Source of the DNA: an uncultured Draconibacterium sp.
Lineage (GTDB): Bacteria; Bacteroidota; Bacteroidia; Bacteroidales; Prolixibacteraceae
Direction of reading: 5' to 3'
DNA length: 64,000 nt
Assembly (NCBI RefSeq): GCF_963677575.1
Contig: NZ_OY782038.1
Coordinates: 3,041,501 to 3,105,500, forward strand
The notes beneath the pieces are model-generated. The model was not told the DNA's origin. It made no database searches and worked only from the letters and a program-made list of their open reading frames with translations. A program made the translations under genes and the position numbers. Of the stretch, positions 62,086 to 64,000 are shown one piece after another. The stretch's first letter is position 1, and each line of letters starts with the position of its first letter.

Positions 62086-63561
62086 CTAAAGTTTAGTATC
62101 GTTTACCACGCCCAAAACGCCCAGATAAAGCAGTTTTGCGGCGTCTTCCATAATTTCTGGAGTTAACACATTTGTTTTATCGGCAGGCATGTGATAGTGC
62201 ACCGGATACACCGAGTTGCGGGTCCAAAGTCCAAATGTTTTTATACCTACATTCTCGAAATTCGAAGCATCAGAACGCGGCCGTCCGTAATTTTTGGTAA
62301 CTGCTGAAGCTCCCATTTCGCGGTGGATGTAGTCATTATTGGCATCCTCGAAATGACTGAACAATGCCGAGTGCGTTTTCCCTCCCGACACAAAAAAGCC
62401 GGTTCCGTTTCCAACCATATCCAGGTTGATCATCATTTTGGTTTTCTCCACCGGGAACAGCGGATTTTCGCAGTAATATTTCGAACCATACAAACCACAC
62501 TCCTCGCCACCGAGAAGTATAAAAAGTACCGAACGTTTAGGTTTAACTTCTGATGTTGCCAAAGCTTTTGCGGCACCCAGAATATCGCTGACTCCCGATG
62601 CATTATCGAGTGCACTGGAGAAAACAACATCACCCATTTTCCCCTGCCCGTCCAGATGGCCACCAATAATTACTACTTCATCTTTCAGTTCCGGATCGGA
62701 ACCTTCGATCATTCCAACCACATTGCAAGCCTGCGCATCGGGGAAATATTTTGTTTCGGCGCGGATAAACACTTTTTGTTCTGCCGGTAATGCAAACGAT
62801 GGTGTTTTCATATTTTTTAACTGCTCCCGAATCTGCTTGTAATCTTTTCCGGCGTCGGCCATAATTTGCGTCACTACTTTTGTATCGACGTGCGCATATA
62901 CAAAACCTTCGAGATTTACAGTATTCGGATTGGCCAGTTTGCTGGCATAAATCATTCCGGCAGCACCGTGTTTTACCGCATTCCTGAATTTATACCGATG
63001 ATAAGCGTAAGGTGTCCATTTTGCCAGTGTTTCATCGTTTTTGGTGTAGGGAGTTCCACTTTCGAGAATAATTATTTTCCCTTTAACATCTACGTTTTTG
63101 TAATCGTCGTAACCTAGTTCCGGGGCAGTAATCCCATGGCCAACATAAACCAGTTCGGCCTGAACGGTGCCACTTGCCGAGTTGGAACCCGGTAAATAAT
63201 CTTCCGGGAAATCGAGGTATGTTTTTTCATCGCCGTTAAAATAAACTACCGATCCCAGCGAGTTTACTTCAGAATATTCATTCGGAAAATACTGAAAATA
63301 ACTACCGTTGTTTGCCGGCTGAACACCCCACTCTTCGAACTTTGAAGCACACCATTTGGCCACTTCCAAATATTCCGGAGTGCCCGACAAACGTCCCTCG
63401 TATTTATCAGAACTTAGTTCGGCTGCAAACTCCATTAACTCGTTGCTCGAAATAGAGTGAAAAGTTTTTAAACGCAAATCATTATCACTCTGCTGTGCAA
63501 ATCCATTTACTGTAAATGCTGCCCATAACAGCATGCAAAAAATTGTTACTCTCATCATCAA
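62086..63561 (-). CDS. secreted M28-family zinc aminopeptidase with PA domain
   Basis: 491 residues. A signal peptide ends at GFAQ. A protease-associated insert lies at about 120-215 (VYVGHGITAPELGYDDYKNVDVKGKIIIL). The M28 metal ligands are complete: GGHLDGQG (His, Asp), SALDNASGVSD (Asp), LGGEECGLYG (catalytic Glu and ligand Glu), NLDMVGNG (Asp) and YHMPADK (His). It should cleave amino-terminal residues from peptides in the periplasm or outside. No sorting domain is present, so Sec-dependent periplasmic location is more likely. Confidence 0.93.
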   Translation of the reverse strand: MMMRVTIFCMLLWAAFTVNGFAQQSDNDLRLKTFHSISSNELMEFAAELSSDKYEGRLSGTPEYLEVAKWCASKFEEWGVQPANNGSYFQYFPNEYSEVNSLGSVVYFNGDEKTYLDFPEDYLPGSNSASGTVQAELVYVGHGITAPELGYDDYKNVDVKGKIIILESGTPYTKNDETLAKWTPYAYHRYKFRNAVKHGAAGMIYASKLANPNTVNLEGFVYAHVDTKVVTQIMADAGKDYKQIREQLKNMKTPSFALPAEQKVFIRAETKYFPDAQACNVVGMIEGSDPELKDEVVIIGGHLDGQGKMGDVVFSSALDNASGVSDILGAAKALATSEVKPKRSVLFILLGGEECGLYGSKYYCENPLFPVEKTKMMINLDMVGNGTGFFVSGGKTHSALFSHFEDANNDYIHREMGASAVTKNYGRPRSDASNFENVGIKTFGLWTRNSVYPVHYHMPADKTNVLTPEIMEDAAKLLYLGVLGVVNDTKL

Positions 63562-63711
63562 ATTTTTGGGATCGTTAAAAGTATAATTTTTTACACTGAT
63601 CGACAGCTAAAAGCTAAAAAGATGAGCAAAAAATTGGAAAATTGGCGCAATACAACCTTCTGAAGTTATCTATCGTAAAAAATAAACAGTTTAACTTTAA
63701 ACAACTGCATC

Positions 63712-64000
63712 ATGAAAATTCTAAGAGGAACTATTTTTGGCGGTATTGCCTTTTTCTTTCTGGGCTGGCTGTTTTGGGGAATTCTGCTCATGGATTTTTC
63801 GGCGAACAACTATAATCCCGATTTTTACCTGAAGGACAACGAAATGATTTGGTGGGCACTTATTCTTTCCAACCTTACTTATGCCCTGCTTCAAACCCTG
63901 TTTTTAAAGTGGGGAAAAGCAAAAAAGTGGATCGACGGTTTAAAAATCGGCATTCTATTCGGTGGTTTGTATGCATTATCTACCGATCTGAGTATTTATT
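63712..64000 (+). CDS. membrane protein, 5' part only (cut by window edge)
   Basis: An ATG at 63712 opens a frame that runs to the window end (96 codons visible). The product starts MKILRGTIFGGIAFFFLGWL and has hydrophobic stretches at about 7-27, 48-66 and 80-90 separated by short polar loops (NNYNPDFYLKDNE, WGKAKKWIDG). It looks like a small polytopic membrane protein of unknown function. It is divergent from the M28 gene, with a 150-bp gap. Confidence 0.75.
   Translation, partial: MKILRGTIFGGIAFFFLGWLFWGILLMDFSANNYNPDFYLKDNEMIWWALILSNLTYALLQTLFLKWGKAKKWIDGLKIGILFGGLYALSTDLSIY

Overview
The window looks like a chromosomal segment of an AT-rich Bacteroidota bacterium. It is most like the marine or sediment Marinilabiliales/Prolixibacteraceae type, although the genus cannot be fixed from sequence alone. 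The evidence is a complete SusC/SusD starch locus, type IX secretion (T9SS) parts (PorZ, PorP/SprF, type A and type B sorting domains), -7 boxes of the Bacteroidota form TAnnTTTG, and almost no Shine-Dalgarno sequences. No rRNA, tRNA, prophage, CRISPR array or cas gene was seen.

Layout. 0-4.8 kb: a twin pair of small lipoproteins, a BlaI/BlaR1-like repressor-sensor pair with two visible operators, and a YdeI/OmpD-type protein. 5.0-24.9 kb: an alpha-glucan utilisation locus. The minus-strand operon runs MFS sugar transporter, GH65 maltose phosphorylase, SusA-like GH13, lipoprotein GH13. A LacI regulator follows, then the plus-strand genes susC, susD, a SusE-like and a SusF-like lipoprotein, and a large T9SS-secreted GH13 amylase. 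LacI-type palindromes lie in front of both arms. The inferred flow is: secreted and surface amylases cut starch, SusC/D with the SusE/F-like proteins capture and import oligomers, the SusA-like enzyme trims them in the periplasm, the MFS protein imports maltose, and the phosphorylase makes glucose-1-phosphate.

24.9-26.7 kb: a complete IS4-family element (1,390 bp, 11-bp target duplication) that landed in the loop of the amylase terminator, followed by six 42-bp tandem repeats. 26.7-35.3 kb: a T9SS-linked surface protein locus resembling sprB/sprF (three large secreted proteins, a type B CTD protein, PorP/SprF). 35.6-38.8 kb: an operon of a WM-repeat secreted protein, a PadR regulator, a PspC protein and a DUF4252 protein. 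39.5-44.3 kb: an Oar-like TonB-dependent receptor with a BACON/OB-fold lipoprotein.

44.4-64 kb: mostly housekeeping genes: nadA, an S41 C-terminal processing protease, dCMP deaminase, a SPOR lipoprotein, cysQ, a Memo-AMMECR1 fusion, recO, porZ, an ITP/XTP pyrophosphatase, a YfhO-type membrane protein, an ArsR regulator, a polyprenyl diphosphate synthase, a DUF2797 protein, a cysteine-cluster protein of unknown function, an M28 peptidase and the start of a membrane protein cut by the window edge.

Most notable: (1) a related ~95-nt in-frame leader in front of two otherwise unrelated secreted proteins 10 kb apart; (2) the 6 x 42-bp array next to the insertion element; (3) the element's placement inside a terminator, with its own end hairpin replacing the lost one; (4) matched LacI palindromes that appear to tie the two arms of the starch locus together. 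I did not find a clear new defence or biosynthetic system. All coordinates were read by eye; protein family calls come from motif recognition, not database searches.
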